Shown: positions 45,553 through 55,986, counted from the stretch's first letter. The stretch is DNA of 64,000 nt from Octadecabacter arcticus 238 (GCF_000155735.2 NC_020908.1:1989001-2053000), one strand, 5' to 3'. Notes: a model not told the origin generated them from the letters alone. Translations and numbers: made by a program.

Positions 45553-46730
45553 CTGAAACGCCTAAATCGCTTGTCCGTCGGCCCAAATGGCCGACATCAA
45601 CATCGCGCCCTGTGGTGACGCCGTTGCAGCCGTCCGTCGTCTACGCATCCCCCGATCCTGACGCGTTGGATGCGCAATACAATGATGCGTCCGGTTTCAC
45701 CTATGCCCGCGAAGGCCACCCCAATGCTTCCGTACTGGCGCAAAAAATCGACGGACTTGAAGGCATGTCTGGCGGTATTATTACCGGATCAGGCATGTCG
45801 GCCATCGGTGCGGTATTTCTGGGCGTGTTGCAGGCGGGCGATCATGTGATCGGCGCGGATCAGCTTTATGGGCGCACATTGCGCCTGATGGCGGACGATT
45901 TGCCAAAATTCGGGGTGCAGACATCGCTGGCGGACCCGACGGACGCAGCCGCCATCGCCGCCGCGATCCGGCCAAACACCAAGATGATCGTGGTTGAGGT
46001 TGTATCAAACCCGACGATCCGCATCGCCGACATGGATGGTATCGCCAAGCTGTGCAAGGATCGCGGTATTCTGTTGATGGTCGACAATACGTTTACCACG
46101 CCGCGCGGCTATCAACCGTTTGATCATGGCGCGGATATCGTGATCCACAGCGTGACCAAACTGCTGGCGGGGCATTCAGATGCGACGTTGGGATACGTCG
46201 TGGCCAAAGACGCCGCACTGATGGAAAAGATCAATATCGCCAATGTCACATGGGGTCTGACACCGAGCCCGTTTGACTGCTGGCTTGCCGAACGCGGGTT
46301 GCAATCGTTTGATCTGCGCTATGATCGCGCCGAGGCGACGGCGATTGAACTGTCCGCAGCGCTGGCTGGATTGCCCGGCGTCACCCGCGTGCTGCACCCC
46401 AGCCGCCCTGATCATCCCGACCACAACCGCGCGGCACAGGTTCTGGGAAACCGCCCCGGCAATATGATGTCATTTGAAGTCGCGGGCGGGCGCAAAGCTG
46501 CCAACGCGCTGACCCGCGCCGCACCCGATCTGCCCTTTGCGCCAACATTGGGCGATGTGGGAACGACGCTCAGCCATCCCGCGTCATCGTCCCACCGCGC
46601 CCTCACCGAACAGGGGCGCGCCGCCCTTGGTATATCCGAGGGGTTCTTTCGCGTGTCTGTCGGTCTCGAGGACCCAGCCTTGCTGATCGCCGAACTGACC
46701 GACGCAATTGCCCAGAGCCAAAAAGCCTAA
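45549..46730 (+). CDS. metC: Cystathionine beta-lyase (PLP-dependent)
   Basis: A 393-residue Cys/Met-metabolism PLP enzyme. The PLP lysine lies in IVIHSVTKLLAGHSD (Lys204), with GSGMSAIGAVF and the late SSSHRALTEQGRAALGI substrate loop. The trans-sulfuration members are hard to tell apart; beta-lyase is the best label. With an acetyl-specific MetA, an O-acetylhomoserine sulfhydrylase elsewhere could also make homocysteine. The start at 45549 overlaps the carbonic anhydrase-like stop. phoR starts three bases after its stop. Confidence 0.88.
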   Translation: MTETPKSLVRRPKWPTSTSRPVVTPLQPSVVYASPDPDALDAQYNDASGFTYAREGHPNASVLAQKIDGLEGMSGGIITGSGMSAIGAVFLGVLQAGDHVIGADQLYGRTLRLMADDLPKFGVQTSLADPTDAAAIAAAIRPNTKMIVVEVVSNPTIRIADMDGIAKLCKDRGILLMVDNTFTTPRGYQPFDHGADIVIHSVTKLLAGHSDATLGYVVAKDAALMEKINIANVTWGLTPSPFDCWLAERGLQSFDLRYDRAEATAIELSAALAGLPGVTRVLHPSRPDHPDHNRAAQVLGNRPGNMMSFEVAGGRKAANALTRAAPDLPFAPTLGDVGTTLSHPASSSHRALTEQGRAALGISEGFFRVSVGLEDPALLIAELTDAIAQSQKA

Positions 46731-46733
46731 TCC

Positions 46734-47807
46734 ATGTCCGACATTCGCGCCCTTATAATGGCCCTGCCGCATCCGGTGATTTTGATCGATGCGGCAGAGC
46801 GGATCAGTGCCACGAATGCGCCTGCCAAACACCTGATCGGGATGGCGTCGGACGGGTTGCCCTATATCACGGCCCTGCGCCAACCGGCCCTGATCGACGC
46901 GGTCGAAGCGACGCTGCAAGACGCCAAACTTCGCGTCGTGCGATACCTCGGCAATGACGGCGCGCGCGATACGACATGGACCGTGACAGTCACCGCCGCA
47001 AAGCTGACGGATGGGGCGACAGTTGTGTTGTCGTTTCAGGATATGACAGCCGTGGAAGACGCCAATGATATGCGGCGCGATTTTGTCGCCAATGTCAGCC
47101 ACGAATTGCGCACGCCGCTGACGTCGCTGTTGGGGTTCATCGAAACCCTGCGCGGTCCGGCCAGCGAAGATCGTGCGGCGCAAACACGGTTTCTGGGGAT
47201 CATGGAACAAGAAGCGGAACGGATGCACAATCTGGTCGAGGACCTGATGTCATTAAACCGTGTTGAGGGTCAGGCACGCATCAAGCCGACGCTGCAGACA
47301 AATCTGTGTGGGCTGATTGATGATGTTTTAGCGGCGATGAAGCCACGCGCGGATGCGGCGGGTGTCACGCTGATCTCTGAGCAGCCCAGCGGTGCGGTCT
47401 CAATCTTGGCGGATCGCGAACAGATGTGGCAGGTGATCGCCAATCTTGTGGAGAACGCGGTGAAATACGGCACGAAAAGTGGCTCTGTCGGGGGCGTCGT
47501 TACGGTGCGGCTCTGCGCCCCAACACATGAACCTGCCTTGCTGCAAACGGGTGTACGGCTCAGTGTTATTGATCAAGGTGATGGCATTGCGGCGCACCAT
47601 ATTGCGCGACTCACCCATCGGTTTTACCGCGTTGATTCCCACCGTAGTCGCGAAGTTGGTGGCACAGGTCTGGGGCTTGCGATTGTGAAGCACATTATCA
47701 ATCGCCATCGCGGTCGGTTGCGTATTTCCAGTGTCGTGGGTCAAGGCACTGAATTCACCGCCTTTTTACCAGCATCTACGGAGAAGGCAACGGAGTCGTC
47801 CAGCTGA
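46734..47807 (+). CDS. phoR: Phosphate regulon sensor kinase PhoR (soluble form)
   Basis: A 357-residue histidine kinase. A short N-terminal PAS-like domain (residues 1-105) leads to the HisKA box RRDFVANVSHELRTPLTSL (His123) and the ATP domain (IANLVENAVKYG, VIDQGDGIA, GGTGLGLAIVKHI). Unlike E. coli PhoR, it has no membrane helix. It should phosphorylate PhoB when phosphate is low, with input through PhoU and the Pst transporter encoded just downstream. It is close behind metC (3 bases). Confidence 0.9.
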   Translation: MSDIRALIMALPHPVILIDAAERISATNAPAKHLIGMASDGLPYITALRQPALIDAVEATLQDAKLRVVRYLGNDGARDTTWTVTVTAAKLTDGATVVLSFQDMTAVEDANDMRRDFVANVSHELRTPLTSLLGFIETLRGPASEDRAAQTRFLGIMEQEAERMHNLVEDLMSLNRVEGQARIKPTLQTNLCGLIDDVLAAMKPRADAAGVTLISEQPSGAVSILADREQMWQVIANLVENAVKYGTKSGSVGGVVTVRLCAPTHEPALLQTGVRLSVIDQGDGIAAHHIARLTHRFYRVDSHRSREVGGTGLGLAIVKHIINRHRGRLRISSVVGQGTEFTAFLPASTEKATESSS

Positions 47808-47829
47808 ATAAATCGGACAGTTTTCGCGA

Positions 47830-47862
47830 CTGTCATATTACTTTTACATAACTGTCACAAAA
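47830..47862 (+). promoter_or_regulatory. Pho box (three 11-bp repeats)
   Basis: Three consecutive 11-bp units, CTGTCATATTA, CTTTTACATAA and CTGTCACAAAA, sit upstream of pstS. The first and third match the PhoB consensus CTGTCAT/C closely and the middle is weaker. They are spaced one helical turn apart, as needed for tandem PhoB dimers. Confidence 0.88.
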
Positions 47863-47943
47863 GCGTTTTGAACGCGGCCTATTCGGGCGTCCAAGACCTC
47901 CCGATCCGCGAGGGGTCAGAGATGACACATGTAGGAGACACAA

Positions 47944-48975
47944 ATGTCTGTTCTCAAATTGACCGTTTCAACGCTGGCGATCACCGCCATGTCCGCAACC
48001 GTCGCCGCTGCCCGCGACAACGTCCAGATCGCTGGATCGTCCACTGTTCTGCCATATGCAGCCATCGTCGCTGAATTTTTTGGCGAAAACACCGATTTCC
48101 CAACCCCTGTCGTTGAATCCGGCGGATCGTCCGCTGGTCTGAAACGCTTCTGTGAAGGTGTCGGCGAAAACACAATCGACATCGCCAATGCGTCACGCGC
48201 TATCAAAGACAGCGAAATCGCGATCTGCGCCGAAAATGGCGTCACCGATATTGTCGAAGTGCGCATCGGCTATGACGGTATCGTCTTTGCGTCTGACATC
48301 AACGGCAACTCGTTCGCATTCACACCATCTGACTGGTACACAGCACTAGCCGCTGAAATGCCGATGGACGGCGCAATGGTCGCCAACCTGAACACCGATT
48401 GGTCGCAGGTCAATGCTGATTTCGCCGACCAACCGATCGTGTCGTTCATTCCGGGCACCAAGCACGGCACCCGCGAAGTGTTTGAGGAAAAAGTGCTTTT
48501 GCAGGGCTGTGAAGACACCGGCGCAATGGCTGCAATGATCGAGATGGGCATGGACGAAGACACAGCAGAGGGCGCGTGCATGGCTGTGCGCACCGATGGT
48601 CTGTCCGTCGATATCGATGGCGATTACACCGAAACACTGGCCCGCATCGAAGCTGACACAAACGGTATCGGCGTTTTCGGACTGTCGTTTTATGAAAACA
48701 ACACCGACAAGTTGCAGGTTGCGACCATGTCCGATGTGGTCCCAACGACGCAATCCATCTCGACCGGTGAATACCCTGTGTCACGCCCGCTCTATTTCTA
48801 CATCAAAGCGGCGCATGTCGGTGTCATCCCTGGCTTGAAGGAATTCGCATCGTTCTTTGTGGCCGATGAACTCGCTGGACCGAGCGGACCATTGGCTGAC
48901 TATGGCCTCGTGTCTGACCCGGAATTGGCAGACACCCAAGCAGCGGTGGCAAATGTCACGCTGATGGGACAATAA
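47944..48975 (+). CDS. pstS: Phosphate-binding protein PstS
   Basis: A 343-residue periplasmic solute-binding protein for phosphate. The signal peptide is residues 1-23 (LTVSTLAITAMSATVAAA). The phosphate-binding loops IAGSSTVLPY and VESGGSSAGLKRF are clear. It feeds the PstCAB transporter. It is the first gene after the Pho box, and a hairpin separates it from pstC, so it is probably expressed more strongly than the rest. Confidence 0.96.
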   Translation: MSVLKLTVSTLAITAMSATVAAARDNVQIAGSSTVLPYAAIVAEFFGENTDFPTPVVESGGSSAGLKRFCEGVGENTIDIANASRAIKDSEIAICAENGVTDIVEVRIGYDGIVFASDINGNSFAFTPSDWYTALAAEMPMDGAMVANLNTDWSQVNADFADQPIVSFIPGTKHGTREVFEEKVLLQGCEDTGAMAAMIEMGMDEDTAEGACMAVRTDGLSVDIDGDYTETLARIEADTNGIGVFGLSFYENNTDKLQVATMSDVVPTTQSISTGEYPVSRPLYFYIKAAHVGVIPGLKEFASFFVADELAGPSGPLADYGLVSDPELADTQAAVANVTLMGQ

Positions 48976-48986
48976 GACATACCAAC

Positions 48987-49017
48987 TTTGTGGGGGCGCG
49001 TTATGTGCCCCCGCAAA
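48987..49017 (+). terminator. Attenuator-like hairpin between pstS and pstC
   Basis: TTTG-T-GGGGGC pairs with GCCCCC-G-CAAA around an eight-base loop, followed by CCTTTT. A partial terminator or 3' stabiliser here would raise PstS over the membrane subunits. Confidence 0.65.
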
Positions 49018-49067
49018 CCTTTTAAAAACGGGTTCACTGCTGAACCAAAAGCCTGATCGGACCAGTT

Positions 49068-50291
49068 GTGCTGCCTCTTACCGTTCCCTTCTTTGTGACC
49101 ATCGGCCTTGCGATTGTCGGCTATCTGCTGGCCCGTCGCCGCGCCTTGTCAGTTGCATCTGGCGACATTCGTGTCCTGAACGCCTTGCCGCACCAACACG
49201 GGCTAAACACCGCGCTCTCCACGCTGTTGCCGCCCCTTGCGGTCATGCTGACCTGGGCCTTGGCTGTGCGCATAGGCGCAAGCCGTGATCTGGTTCTGGC
49301 ACCGCAAAATCCGGCATTTACCTATATCGCGTTGATTGGCCTTTCTGTCACAGGCTTCGTACTGTCGCTGCTGCGCATCAGCCGTGATTTTCGCGCTCGC
49401 AACGCTTCTGAACGCTGGATTATGGCGCTGCTCATCTTCGCCTCCACGATTGCGATCCTGACGACTGTGGGCATCGTGATGTCGATGGTGACGGAAACAT
49501 ATAGCTTCTTTGGTCAATATGACTGGCGCGATTTCTTCTTTTCGACCACGTGGTCACCAAACTTTCGCGGCGGCTCCGATTTGGGGATTATCCCGCTGAT
49601 TTGGGGCACGCTTTACATCAGTTTTATCGCACTGGTCCTTGCTGTGCCTGTGGGCCTTTTCGCCGCTGTCTATCTGTCGGAATACGCATCACCACGCATG
49701 CGATCAATCACTAAGCCATTGATAGAAGTCCTCGCGGGAATTCCGACAATTGTGTACGGATTGTTCGCGCTGGTGACGGTCGGGCCACTGTTGCGCGATT
49801 ATTTCGCGGCGCCGATGGGTCTGGGCCAAAGCGCGTCGTCGGTGATGACTGCAGGATTGGTCATGGGGATCATGTTGATCCCGTTTGTGTCGTCCTTGTC
49901 GGACGATATCATCAACGCCGTGCCGCAAGCGATGCGCGACGGCTCCCTTGGCCTTGGTGCGACAAAGTCGGAAACCATCCGTCAGGTGGTGGTACCCGCC
50001 GCGCTGCCCGGGATCGTCGGCGCGGTGTTGCTGGCCGCCTCGCGCGCGATCGGCGAAACCATGATTGTTGTGCTTGGGGCAGGGGCCGCCGCGCGCCTCT
50101 CGCTGAACCCGTTTGAGGCGATGACCACCGTAACCGTCAAAATCGTCAGCCAGTTAACTGGTGATACCGACTTTGCATCGCCCGAAACACTGGTGGCGTT
50201 TGCATTGGGCCTGACGCTGTTTGTCATCACACTTGGGCTGAACGTCATCGCATTGTTCATCGTGCGCAAATATCGGGAGCAATACGAATGA
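49068..50291 (+). CDS. pstC: Phosphate ABC transporter permease PstC
   Basis: A 407-residue inner-membrane permease, longer than E. coli PstC because of an N-terminal extension with three extra hydrophobic stretches, as is common in alphaproteobacteria. The binding-protein-dependent transport domain begins near residue 170 (LIWGTLYISFIALVLAVPVGLFAAVYLSEYA) and has the EAA-like segment LGLGATKSETIRQVVVPAALPGI. The start is a GTG at 49068. Its stop overlaps the pstA start (ATGA). Confidence 0.93.
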   Translation: MLPLTVPFFVTIGLAIVGYLLARRRALSVASGDIRVLNALPHQHGLNTALSTLLPPLAVMLTWALAVRIGASRDLVLAPQNPAFTYIALIGLSVTGFVLSLLRISRDFRARNASERWIMALLIFASTIAILTTVGIVMSMVTETYSFFGQYDWRDFFFSTTWSPNFRGGSDLGIIPLIWGTLYISFIALVLAVPVGLFAAVYLSEYASPRMRSITKPLIEVLAGIPTIVYGLFALVTVGPLLRDYFAAPMGLGQSASSVMTAGLVMGIMLIPFVSSLSDDIINAVPQAMRDGSLGLGATKSETIRQVVVPAALPGIVGAVLLAASRAIGETMIVVLGAGAAARLSLNPFEAMTTVTVKIVSQLTGDTDFASPETLVAFALGLTLFVITLGLNVIALFIVRKYREQYE

Positions 50292-51601
50292 GCGCTTCAA
50301 AACACGGCTCCCTGTTGCAAACTGACACGCACACCAAAAAGCGCAACGCGGCCGAAAAGCGGTTCCGGATGTATGGCCTGTCCGCCATCGGGATCGCATT
50401 GATCGCATTGGTCATTCTGCTGGTGTCGATCATTGGCAACGGCGCGTCATCGTTCCGCCAGACCTATCTCAGCTTTCCGGTCACCATCAACGCGGCCGAA
50501 ATCGAGGCCGCTGAATCGGCGCTGCTCAAAACCGCTGCCTATAACAAGATCATCCAGACCAGCCTGCTGACCTATCTGACCGAAAACGACCTGCTGCAAG
50601 ACATACCCGAAGCCGACGCATTCGGAATGATTTCGGATGAGGCTGGGGCCACATTCCGCCGCTTTATCCTTGCCGATCCAGAGGCCGCGGGTACGACGTT
50701 CCAGCTCAATCTGCTCGCCAACGGGCGCATTGACGGGTATTTCAAAGGCCGCGTCACGGCGCAAACTGCCTTGCTGGATCAGAACGTGACACCCGCACAA
50801 CTGGTCTTGGCGGATCGGTTGGCGGACCAAGGCGCGCTGGTCAAACGGTTCAACTGGGCGTTTTTCACCAACCCCGACGCGTCCGATCAACGCCCCGAAG
50901 CGGCGGGCCTTGGTGTGGCGATTTTGGGATCGCTTTACATGATGGCGGTGGTGTTGTGTCTGGCTCTGCCGATTGGAGTGGCGGCGTCGATCTACCTCGA
51001 AGAATTTGCGCGCAAAAGTTGGATTACAGATGTGATCGAAGTGAATATCGCCAACCTCGCCGCCGTGCCATCCATCGTTTATGGCATCCTTGGTCTGGCG
51101 ATTTTCATCAACTTTGCAGAACTGAACCAATCCTCCCCATTGGTGGGCGGGCTTGTGCTGACACTGATGACATTGCCGACTATCATCATTTCAACACGCG
51201 CCTCGCTTAAATCCATCCCGCCAAGCATTCGAGATGCCGCCCTCGGTGTCGGTGCGTCCAAGATGCAATCGGTGTTTCATCATGTCCTGCCACTTGCAGC
51301 GCCGGGCATCCTGACAGGCACGATCATCGGGTTGGCGCAAGCGCTTGGCGAAACCGCACCACTGTTGTTGATCGGCATGGTCGCGTTCGTGAAAGAATAC
51401 CCGGCCGCGTGGTCGCCAGATGCGGGACTGTTCGGGGAAGCATCGACAGCGTTGCCCGTGCAGGTGTTCAACTGGACCCAACGCAGCGATCCGGCATTCG
51501 TGGAACGCGCATCCGGTGCGATCATCACATTGCTGATATTCCTGCTTATCATGAACGCGCTCGCCATATTCCTGCGTAAGAAATTTGAACGTCGCTGGTA
51601 G
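50288..51601 (+). CDS. pstA: Phosphate ABC transporter permease PstA
   Basis: A 437-residue inner-membrane permease with a long N-terminal periplasmic region and a C-terminal transport domain ([54 protein letters not shown]). It pairs with PstC and is driven by PstB. It is coupled to pstC by a four-base overlap. The extended N-terminus matches the alphaproteobacterial version. Confidence 0.93.
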   Translation: MSASKHGSLLQTDTHTKKRNAAEKRFRMYGLSAIGIALIALVILLVSIIGNGASSFRQTYLSFPVTINAAEIEAAESALLKTAAYNKIIQTSLLTYLTENDLLQDIPEADAFGMISDEAGATFRRFILADPEAAGTTFQLNLLANGRIDGYFKGRVTAQTALLDQNVTPAQLVLADRLADQGALVKRFNWAFFTNPDASDQRPEAAGLGVAILGSLYMMAVVLCLALPIGVAASIYLEEFARKSWITDVIEVNIANLAAVPSIVYGILGLAIFINFAELNQSSPLVGGLVLTLMTLPTIIISTRASLKSIPPSIRDAALGVGASKMQSVFHHVLPLAAPGILTGTIIGLAQALGETAPLLLIGMVAFVKEYPAAWSPDAGLFGEASTALPVQVFNWTQRSDPAFVERASGAIITLLIFLLIMNALAIFLRKKFERRW

Positions 51602-51623
51602 CGATATGGAAGGATCAAACCCC

Positions 51624-52385
51624 ATGACCAATATCAAAATCTCTGCCAAAGGCGTGCAGGTCTATTACGGCGACAATCATGCCATCAAGGACGTGGATGT
51701 GCAGATCGAGGACAAGACCGTGACCGCGTTTATCGGTCCGTCGGGCTGTGGCAAATCTACGTTTTTGCGGTGTTTGAACCGGATGAACGACACCATTGAT
51801 ATCTGCCGCGTGCAGGGCGACATCCGCATTGATAATGAGGATATTTACGATCCCGCCGTCGATTCTGTGCAGTTGCGCGCCAAGGTGGGGATGGTGTTTC
51901 AAAAGCCTAACCCTTTTCCGAAATCGATCTATGATAACGTCGCCTATGGCCCGAAAATCCACGGTCTGGCGCGCAACAAGGCCGATTTGGATGAGATCGT
52001 TGAAAAGTCCCTGCGCAAGGCTGCGTTGTGGACCGAAGCCAAGGATCGTCTTGACGCGCCCGGAACCGGATTATCGGGCGGGCAACAACAGCGCCTGTGT
52101 ATCGCGCGCGCAATTGCCACGGCGCCTGAAATCTTGCTGATGGACGAACCGTGCAGTGCCCTTGACCCGATTGCGACAGCGCAGGTCGAAGAACTGATCG
52201 ATGAATTGCGCCAGAGCTACAGCGTCGTCATTGTCACCCATTCGATGCAACAGGCCGCACGGGTCAGCCAGAAAACCGCCTTCTTCCACTTGGGCAACCT
52301 TGTGGAATACGGTGTGACGGACAAAATTTTTACCAATCCCGAAGACCCGCGCACGGAAAGCTACATTTCCGGCCGGATCGGATAA
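51624..52385 (+). CDS. pstB: Phosphate ABC transporter ATPase PstB
   Basis: A 253-residue ATPase with Walker [11 protein letters not shown], signature [16 protein letters not shown] and Walker [14 protein letters not shown]. The ATG at 51624 is chosen over 51606 because GGAAGGA lies about ten bases upstream. It powers phosphate uptake through PstCA and helps transmit phosphate status to PhoR. Confidence 0.96.
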   Translation: MTNIKISAKGVQVYYGDNHAIKDVDVQIEDKTVTAFIGPSGCGKSTFLRCLNRMNDTIDICRVQGDIRIDNEDIYDPAVDSVQLRAKVGMVFQKPNPFPKSIYDNVAYGPKIHGLARNKADLDEIVEKSLRKAALWTEAKDRLDAPGTGLSGGQQQRLCIARAIATAPEILLMDEPCSALDPIATAQVEELIDELRQSYSVVIVTHSMQQAARVSQKTAFFHLGNLVEYGVTDKIFTNPEDPRTESYISGRIG

Positions 52386-52406
52386 ATCAAGGGTAAGGAG
52401 AGCACC

Positions 52407-53111
52407 ATGAGCGAACATATTTCATCGGCCTATGACCGCGATCTGGAAAGCATCCAGACGCTGATCGTCAAAATGGGCGGCTTGGTTGAACACGCCATTC
52501 TGGAAGCCGCGCAAAGCCTTGAGGCCCGCGATATTGAACGGGCGGATATCACGCGCAAGGCTGACAAAGTGATTGACGCATTGGAAGAGCAGATCAACGA
52601 AGAAGCCGCGCGGGTCATTGCGCTGCGCGCGCCAGTGAGCAAAGATTTGCGCGCCTTGTTGTCTGTCCTGAAACTTGCATCAAGTCTGGAACGCGTCGGG
52701 GATTACGCGAAAAACATGGCCAAACGCACACCGATCCTTGCCGAAATGGCACCGATTTCGGGGGCGGATGCAGCCCTGCGCCGCATGTCAAAAGAGGTGC
52801 AATCGATGCTGCGCGACGCGCTGGATGCCTACGTACGCAAAGACGTCGAACTGGCGGAAAACGTGCGGCAACGTGATCTGGAAGTGGATCAGATGTACAA
52901 CGCGCTGTTCCGTGAATTCCTGACCTTCATGATGGAAGATCCGCGCAATATTTCAGCCTGTATGCACATGCATTTCATCGCCAAGAACGTTGAACGCATG
53001 GGCGATCTGGTGACCAATATGGCCGAACAGGTGATTTATATGGTCAGCGGCGTGATGCCAGAAGAAGACCGCCCAAAAATGGGCAGCACCGTAACGGTGC
53101 AAGACATTTAG
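52407..53111 (+). CDS. phoU: Phosphate signalling protein PhoU
   Basis: A 234-residue all-helical cytoplasmic protein made of two repeated three-helix PhoU units. Metal-binding motifs appear in LERVGDYAKNMAKR and VERMGDLVTNMAEQ. It restrains PhoR signalling and Pst activity when phosphate is plentiful. It lies 21 bases after pstB; phoB follows after one base. Confidence 0.96.
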   Translation: MSEHISSAYDRDLESIQTLIVKMGGLVEHAILEAAQSLEARDIERADITRKADKVIDALEEQINEEAARVIALRAPVSKDLRALLSVLKLASSLERVGDYAKNMAKRTPILAEMAPISGADAALRRMSKEVQSMLRDALDAYVRKDVELAENVRQRDLEVDQMYNALFREFLTFMMEDPRNISACMHMHFIAKNVERMGDLVTNMAEQVIYMVSGVMPEEDRPKMGSTVTVQDI

Positions 53112-53112
53112 A

Positions 53113-53796
53113 ATGACCCAGCCCCACGTCCTTGTCATCGAAGACGAACCCGCACAGCGCGAAGTGCTGAGTTATAATCTGAACGCCGAAGGCTACCGCG
53201 TCACCACGGCCGAAAACGGTGAGCAGGGGTTGTTGGTGGTCGCTGAAGACGCGCCCGATGTCATCGTGCTGGATTGGATGTTGCCGCATGTGTCAGGGAT
53301 TGAGATTTGCCGCCAACTCAAGACCCGCAACGATACCCGCACTATTCCAATCATCATGCTGTCGGCAAGATCTGAAGAGGTCGACAAAGTGCGCGGGCTG
53401 GAAACCGGCGCAGATGACTATGTTGTTAAACCCTACGCGGTCGCTGAATTAATGGCCCGTGTGCGCACGCAGTTGCGCCGCGTTCGGCCATCAAAAGTCG
53501 GGCAAGTCCTGACGTTTGGCGACATCGAACTGGACGCTGACACGCACCGTGTGACGCGCAGTGATGTTGAACTAAAACTCGGCCCAACGGAATTTCGCCT
53601 GCTTGCGACTTTCATGGAGAAAGCAGGTCGCGTGCTCAGCCGTGAACAATTGCTCGATCGGGTCTGGGGGCGCGATATTTACGTCGATACGCGCACGGTT
53701 GATGTCCACGTTGGCCGTCTGCGTAAAGTGTTGACGCAAAATGGCGGCGATGATCCGCTGCGCACCGTGCGCGGTGCGGGTTACGCGCTGGGATAA
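53113..53796 (+). CDS. phoB: Phosphate regulon response regulator PhoB
   Basis: A 227-residue OmpR/PhoB-type response regulator. The receiver Asp is in VIVLDWMLP (Asp54) and the winged helix is at the C-terminus (GPTEFRLLATFMEKAGRVLSR, VDVHVGRLRKVL). It binds Pho boxes such as that at 47830-47862, so it activates its own operon. It ends nine bases from the convergent potC gene. Confidence 0.96.
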   Translation: MTQPHVLVIEDEPAQREVLSYNLNAEGYRVTTAENGEQGLLVVAEDAPDVIVLDWMLPHVSGIEICRQLKTRNDTRTIPIIMLSARSEEVDKVRGLETGADDYVVKPYAVAELMARVRTQLRRVRPSKVGQVLTFGDIELDADTHRVTRSDVELKLGPTEFRLLATFMEKAGRVLSREQLLDRVWGRDIYVDTRTVDVHVGRLRKVLTQNGGDDPLRTVRGAGYALG

Positions 53797-53805
53797 CGCC
53801 CGTCG

Positions 53806-54621
53806 CTAGCCCTGTTCGGCTTTGCGTTCATCCGCCTTCGCCTTGATTGTTGCCCCGCGCGATATCAGGGATGCGGTGATAACACCGACCGTCACGATCA
53901 AAATCATAATCGTGCTCAGCGCGTTAATTTCCGGCGTGACGCCCAAGCGCACGGCACTGAATATCTTGATCGGTAGGGTCGTAGATGACGGTCCAGACGT
54001 GAATGTCGCGATCACCAGATCGTCCAATGACAGGGTGAACGCCAACAGCCAGCCAGACACCACAGCCGGCATGATAATCGGCAGCGTTACGGACCGAAAC
54101 GCATCAAACGGCGTGCATCCCAGATCAAATGCGGCCTCTTCCAAGGATTTGTCGAAAGTGACCAGACGCGACGTCACCACGACAGACACATAACACATGG
54201 CAAACGTAGTGTGCGCCAACACGATCGTCAGGATGCCACGGTTGACGTCAATGGCGATAAAAAACAGCAAGAGCGACAGACCGGTGATGACTTCGGGCAT
54301 GACCAGCGGCGCGTAGATCATGCCTGAAAACAGGCCACGCCCACGGAAACGCCCCGCACGCACCATGATGTAGGCGGCCATTGTGCCAAGGATCGTCGCA
54401 AGCGTCGAAGACCAGAACGCGACCTTGATTGTCACCCAGGCGGCGTCAAGAAACGCGTCATTCTGGAACAGCTCCCCGTACCACTGGGTCGAAAATCCAG
54501 CCCAGACCGTGACAAGGCGGCTTTCGTTGAAACTGTAGATGATCAGAATCAACATCGGCAGATACAGGAACGCGAACCCGAATGTCAGCGACGTGGCATT
54601 GAACCATGAAAAACGTCTCAT
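53806..54621 (-). CDS. potC: Polyamine ABC transporter permease (PotC/PotI type)
   Basis: A 271-residue inner-membrane permease with six helices. The EAA motif is in EEAAFDLGCTPFDAFRSVTLPIIMPAV. It is the last gene of the minus-strand potF-potA-potB-potC cluster and overlaps potB by four bases. Polyamine specificity is inferred from neighbours and the binding protein. Confidence 0.9.
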   Translation of the reverse strand: MRRFSWFNATSLTFGFAFLYLPMLILIIYSFNESRLVTVWAGFSTQWYGELFQNDAFLDAAWVTIKVAFWSSTLATILGTMAAYIMVRAGRFRGRGLFSGMIYAPLVMPEVITGLSLLLFFIAIDVNRGILTIVLAHTTFAMCYVSVVVTSRLVTFDKSLEEAAFDLGCTPFDAFRSVTLPIIMPAVVSGWLLAFTLSLDDLVIATFTSGPSSTTLPIKIFSAVRLGVTPEINALSTIMILIVTVGVITASLISRGATIKAKADERKAEQG

Positions 54622-55982
54622 CCGTCCATCTCCCGCTCGTTCTGCTGATTGCGCTGGAACAGCACGATGGGGATGATCAGGATCAGCAACAGGATCACGG
54701 CGACCGATGATGCGACGGGCCAGTCGCGGTTGTTAAAGAATTCTTCCCACAACACTTTGCCGATCATGATCGAATTGGATCCACCGAGCAGGGACGGGAT
54801 CACAAATTCACCAAGGGTCGGGATGAAGACCAGAAAACAGCCCGCTATCACGCCAGGTTTGGACAGCGGTGCGGTGATCAGCCAAAATGCGGAAAACGTC
54901 GAACAGCCGAGGTCTTCGGCAGCTTCCACCAGCGAATCGTCCATCCGTTCAAGGGCGGCGTAAATCGGCAACACCATGAACGGCAAATAGGTGTACACGA
55001 TGCCGATATAGACTGCGATATTGGTGTTCAAGATCGTGAGAGGTTCGCCAATCACCCCGATGCCAAGCAGGAACTGGTTCAGGTAGCCTTCGGTGCTGAG
55101 GATGCCGATCCACGCATAGACGCGGATCAGGAATGACGTCCAGAACGGCAGGATCACCAGCATCAGCAATGTGGGCCGCCAATGTTCCGCGGCGCGCGCC
55201 ATGGCATATGCGATGGGATAACCAATCAACAAGGTAAAGAACGTTGAGATCAGAGCGATTTTCAGCGACGATAAATAGGCGGCGAAATACAGAAAGTCCG
55301 GAATATCAACGAAGGCTCGCAGCACCGGAAACAGCAACGCCAGCACCGCAACGATAAGCGCAACATTGACCAGAGCCACCGCCAAAGTGGTCAATGCAGC
55401 GGCCGCACTATCAAACACGCCATATCGTGCATCCGGAATAAGGGCTTTGCGCACCCTCGGATAGACAATCTGAAACATTATGATCGACATCACGATAACA
55501 GCGAAGCTGGCGAACACCGCACCGGCCCCGATGAAGGCGTAATTTTCCAGATCAAGTCCGAACAGCATCGTCCAAAAGCCGTCTTTCAGGGTTGGCACAT
55601 AGGGCGGAATGGCCAGCGCGATGTCAGAAAACGAGATTTTCAACACGATGCCAAACGGCACCAAAAAGAACACCAGCAGCCAAACATATGGGGTCGATAT
55701 CATGGATTGGCGCGCAACAACCGCCTTGAGGCCAAGCGGCAATGATCTGAAACCAACGATAATGAGCGCTATGATCGGCAGATTGATCACAATCAAAGCG
55801 ATGAATTTGAACCACCAGATCGCAACGTCGAACCAGCCATCACCGAGCATCGTGAACGGGCGAGACCCGCCAACGGCATCTGACCACCGCGCAAGCGGGA
55901 TGAACGTTTCCAGATAGAAAACGCCAGCCAAAACCATGAACAATCCTAGGACGATTAGTGAACCCATGACCCTGCTGTTCAT
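54618..55982 (-). CDS. potB: Polyamine ABC transporter permease (PotB/PotH type)
   Basis: A 454-residue permease, about 150 residues longer than E. coli PotB. The extra length is an N-terminal region with two hydrophobic helices and an insertion before the transport domain. The EAA segment is EAAEDLGCSTFSAFWLITAPLSKPGV, and TYLPFMVLPIYAALERMDDSLV precedes it. It pairs with PotC. There are four bases between the potA stop and its ATG. Confidence 0.9.
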   Translation of the reverse strand: MNSRVMGSLIVLGLFMVLAGVFYLETFIPLARWSDAVGGSRPFTMLGDGWFDVAIWWFKFIALIVINLPIIALIIVGFRSLPLGLKAVVARQSMISTPYVWLLVFFLVPFGIVLKISFSDIALAIPPYVPTLKDGFWTMLFGLDLENYAFIGAGAVFASFAVIVMSIIMFQIVYPRVRKALIPDARYGVFDSAAAALTTLAVALVNVALIVAVLALLFPVLRAFVDIPDFLYFAAYLSSLKIALISTFFTLLIGYPIAYAMARAAEHWRPTLLMLVILPFWTSFLIRVYAWIGILSTEGYLNQFLLGIGVIGEPLTILNTNIAVYIGIVYTYLPFMVLPIYAALERMDDSLVEAAEDLGCSTFSAFWLITAPLSKPGVIAGCFLVFIPTLGEFVIPSLLGGSNSIMIGKVLWEEFFNNRDWPVASSVAVILLLILIIPIVLFQRNQQNEREMDG

Positions 55983-55986
55983 CGTG

